Source of the DNA: Mesorhizobium sp. dw_380
GTDB lineage: Bacteria > Pseudomonadota > Alphaproteobacteria > Rhizobiales > Rhizobiaceae
DNA length: 50,897 bases
Direction: 5' to 3'
NCBI RefSeq assembly: GCF_018588885.1
Contig: NZ_JAFFIW010000046.1
Location: 1 to 50,897 of the forward strand
In this document: in pieces, positions 50,378-50,897 of the stretch
Numbering within the stretch: the first letter of the stretch is position 1
Layout of the letters: every line of letters starts with the position of its first letter
The notes under the pieces: generated by a model
The model's input: only the letters and a program-made list of their open reading frames with translations
Databases searched by the model: none
Told to the model about the DNA's origin: nothing
Translations under genes and position numbers: made by a program

Positions 50378-50646
50378 ACGTGTTTGACCTTTTCCGGCGG
50401 CGCTCCAGCGCGCCGGTGGCGCGCGAGCGGCTGCAGGTGCTGCTCGCCTATGAGCGCCGCAACCGCAGCCAGCCCGACCTCGTCTCCATCCTGCGCGAGG
50501 AGATCATGGCCGTCATCGCCAAGCACGTGCAGATCGACCAGGATTATTTGCAGGTCTCGATGGACCGCGGCGAGACCATGTCGACGCTGGAGATTGATAT
50601 CCAGATCCCCAACAAGAGCGCCGTGCCGCTGGCGATAGCGGGTTGA
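50374..50646 (+). CDS. minE: Cell-division topological specificity factor MinE
   Basis: 90 residues; its ATG overlaps the minD stop (ATGA). N-terminal NVFDLFRRRSSAPVARERLQ is the anti-MinCD helix, followed by LVSILREEIMAVIAKHVQID and a dimerising beta strand TLEIDIQIP. Stimulates MinD ATPase to restrict MinC to the poles. Confidence 0.95.
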   Translation: MNVFDLFRRRSSAPVARERLQVLLAYERRNRSQPDLVSILREEIMAVIAKHVQIDQDYLQVSMDRGETMSTLEIDIQIPNKSAVPLAIAG

Positions 50647-50650
50647 TCTC

Positions 50651-50897
50651 TTCACCCTCCCCCTTGTGGGGAGGGTCGGCTCGCAGTCGGAGCGAAGCGG
50701 AGATTGCGGGACGGGGTGGGGGTCTGCGCGGCGCTGCAAGACCTGGGTCCTGCAAGGCCAGCGCCAAGCACCCCCACCCGGACCTGCGGTCCGACCTCCC
50801 CACAAGGGGGAGGTGGGGAGCCAGCTTTTTTGCGATCCGCTCCCAACAAAAGTGCTGGCCCACTGGCGGGCAGGCGCTTCTTCACCCTCCCCCTTGT
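50651..50897. repeat. Palindromic mosaic repeat, cut by the window end
   Basis: Begins CACCCTCCCCCTTGTGGGGA, contains CACCCCCACCCGGACCTGCG and CTCCCCACAAGGGGGAGGTG, and starts a second unit at 50884 (CACCCTCCCC) that continues outside the window. It belongs to the same family as 28965-29160. Confidence 0.85.

Overview
The window looks like a chromosomal segment of a Mesorhizobium-type alphaproteobacterium (Rhizobiales). It is GC-rich, with mostly NTG starts and tightly overlapping operons. It carries two DUF680-type small exported proteins, a family I know mainly from Mesorhizobium. It also carries several families of palindromic intergenic repeats typical of rhizobia, DUF1127 and BA14K-like proteins, CtrA-type sites (TTAA-N7-TTAA) and FNR/FixK-type boxes. 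Assignment below order level is inference from composition and family recognition.

Layout. 1-8.1 kb: accessory housekeeping genes (two VOC proteins, a MarR regulator with a perfect operator-like palindrome, an SDR without the catalytic Tyr/Lys, a secreted NGDG-repeat protein beside a broken copy of itself, a YdeI-like protein, an ABC-F ATPase, small exported proteins). 8.2-16.7 kb: a regulatory/transport block made of a cytosolic AmiC-like ligand-binding protein, a 90-aa protein and an HD-domain/LuxR-HTH regulator, divergent from a GlxA/AraC regulator that faces a four-gene polyamine-type ABC importer. 16.9-20.7 kb: HtpG, an exported hypothetical protein with a CtrA-like box, and a small hypothetical gene. 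21.1-26.7 kb: a stress/low-oxygen cassette with two membrane proteins, a type-1 copper protein, two overlapping Hsp20 genes, a HemG-like flavodoxin and an EF-hand protein. It has three FNR-type boxes and is bracketed by a 430-bp direct repeat with about two mismatches, one copy of which is a broken EF-hand gene. 26.9-31.4 kb: acyl-CoA synthetase, repeats with a LysR remnant, a GcvA-like LysR regulator divergent from a DUF1127/NmrA-like pair.

31.5-37.9 kb holds the most unusual enzyme cluster: a KamA/EpmB-like radical-SAM aminomutase convergent with an overlapping operon of a 1,366-residue Pls-type NRPS-like membrane protein (A-T-TM-hexapeptide domains), a GNAT acetyltransferase and a 4'-phosphopantetheinyl transferase. 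The PPTase could prime the carrier domain. Production of a lysine- or beta-lysine-derived product is a hypothesis. 38-42.6 kb: small exported proteins, a Tat-exported metallo-beta-lactamase-fold protein, TPR, DoxX, BA14K-like and DUF2934-type genes. 42.6-48.4 kb: a patchwork region with a globin remnant, a Tat-exported sulfite-oxidase-type molybdoenzyme, repeat fragments, small zinc-ribbon genes, an SRAP protein, and a three-gene, lower-GC, unrecognised operon (46.5-48.4 kb) that is the best candidate for an undescribed system. 48.6-50.6 kb: minCDE under a perfect CtrA-type site, followed by a palindromic repeat that runs off the window.

A recurring theme is gene debris: parts of an NRAMP transporter, a LysR regulator, a globin, an EF-hand protein, an NGDG-repeat protein and a DUF2934-type gene all survive as fragments. 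This suggests repeated rearrangement between dispersed repeats.
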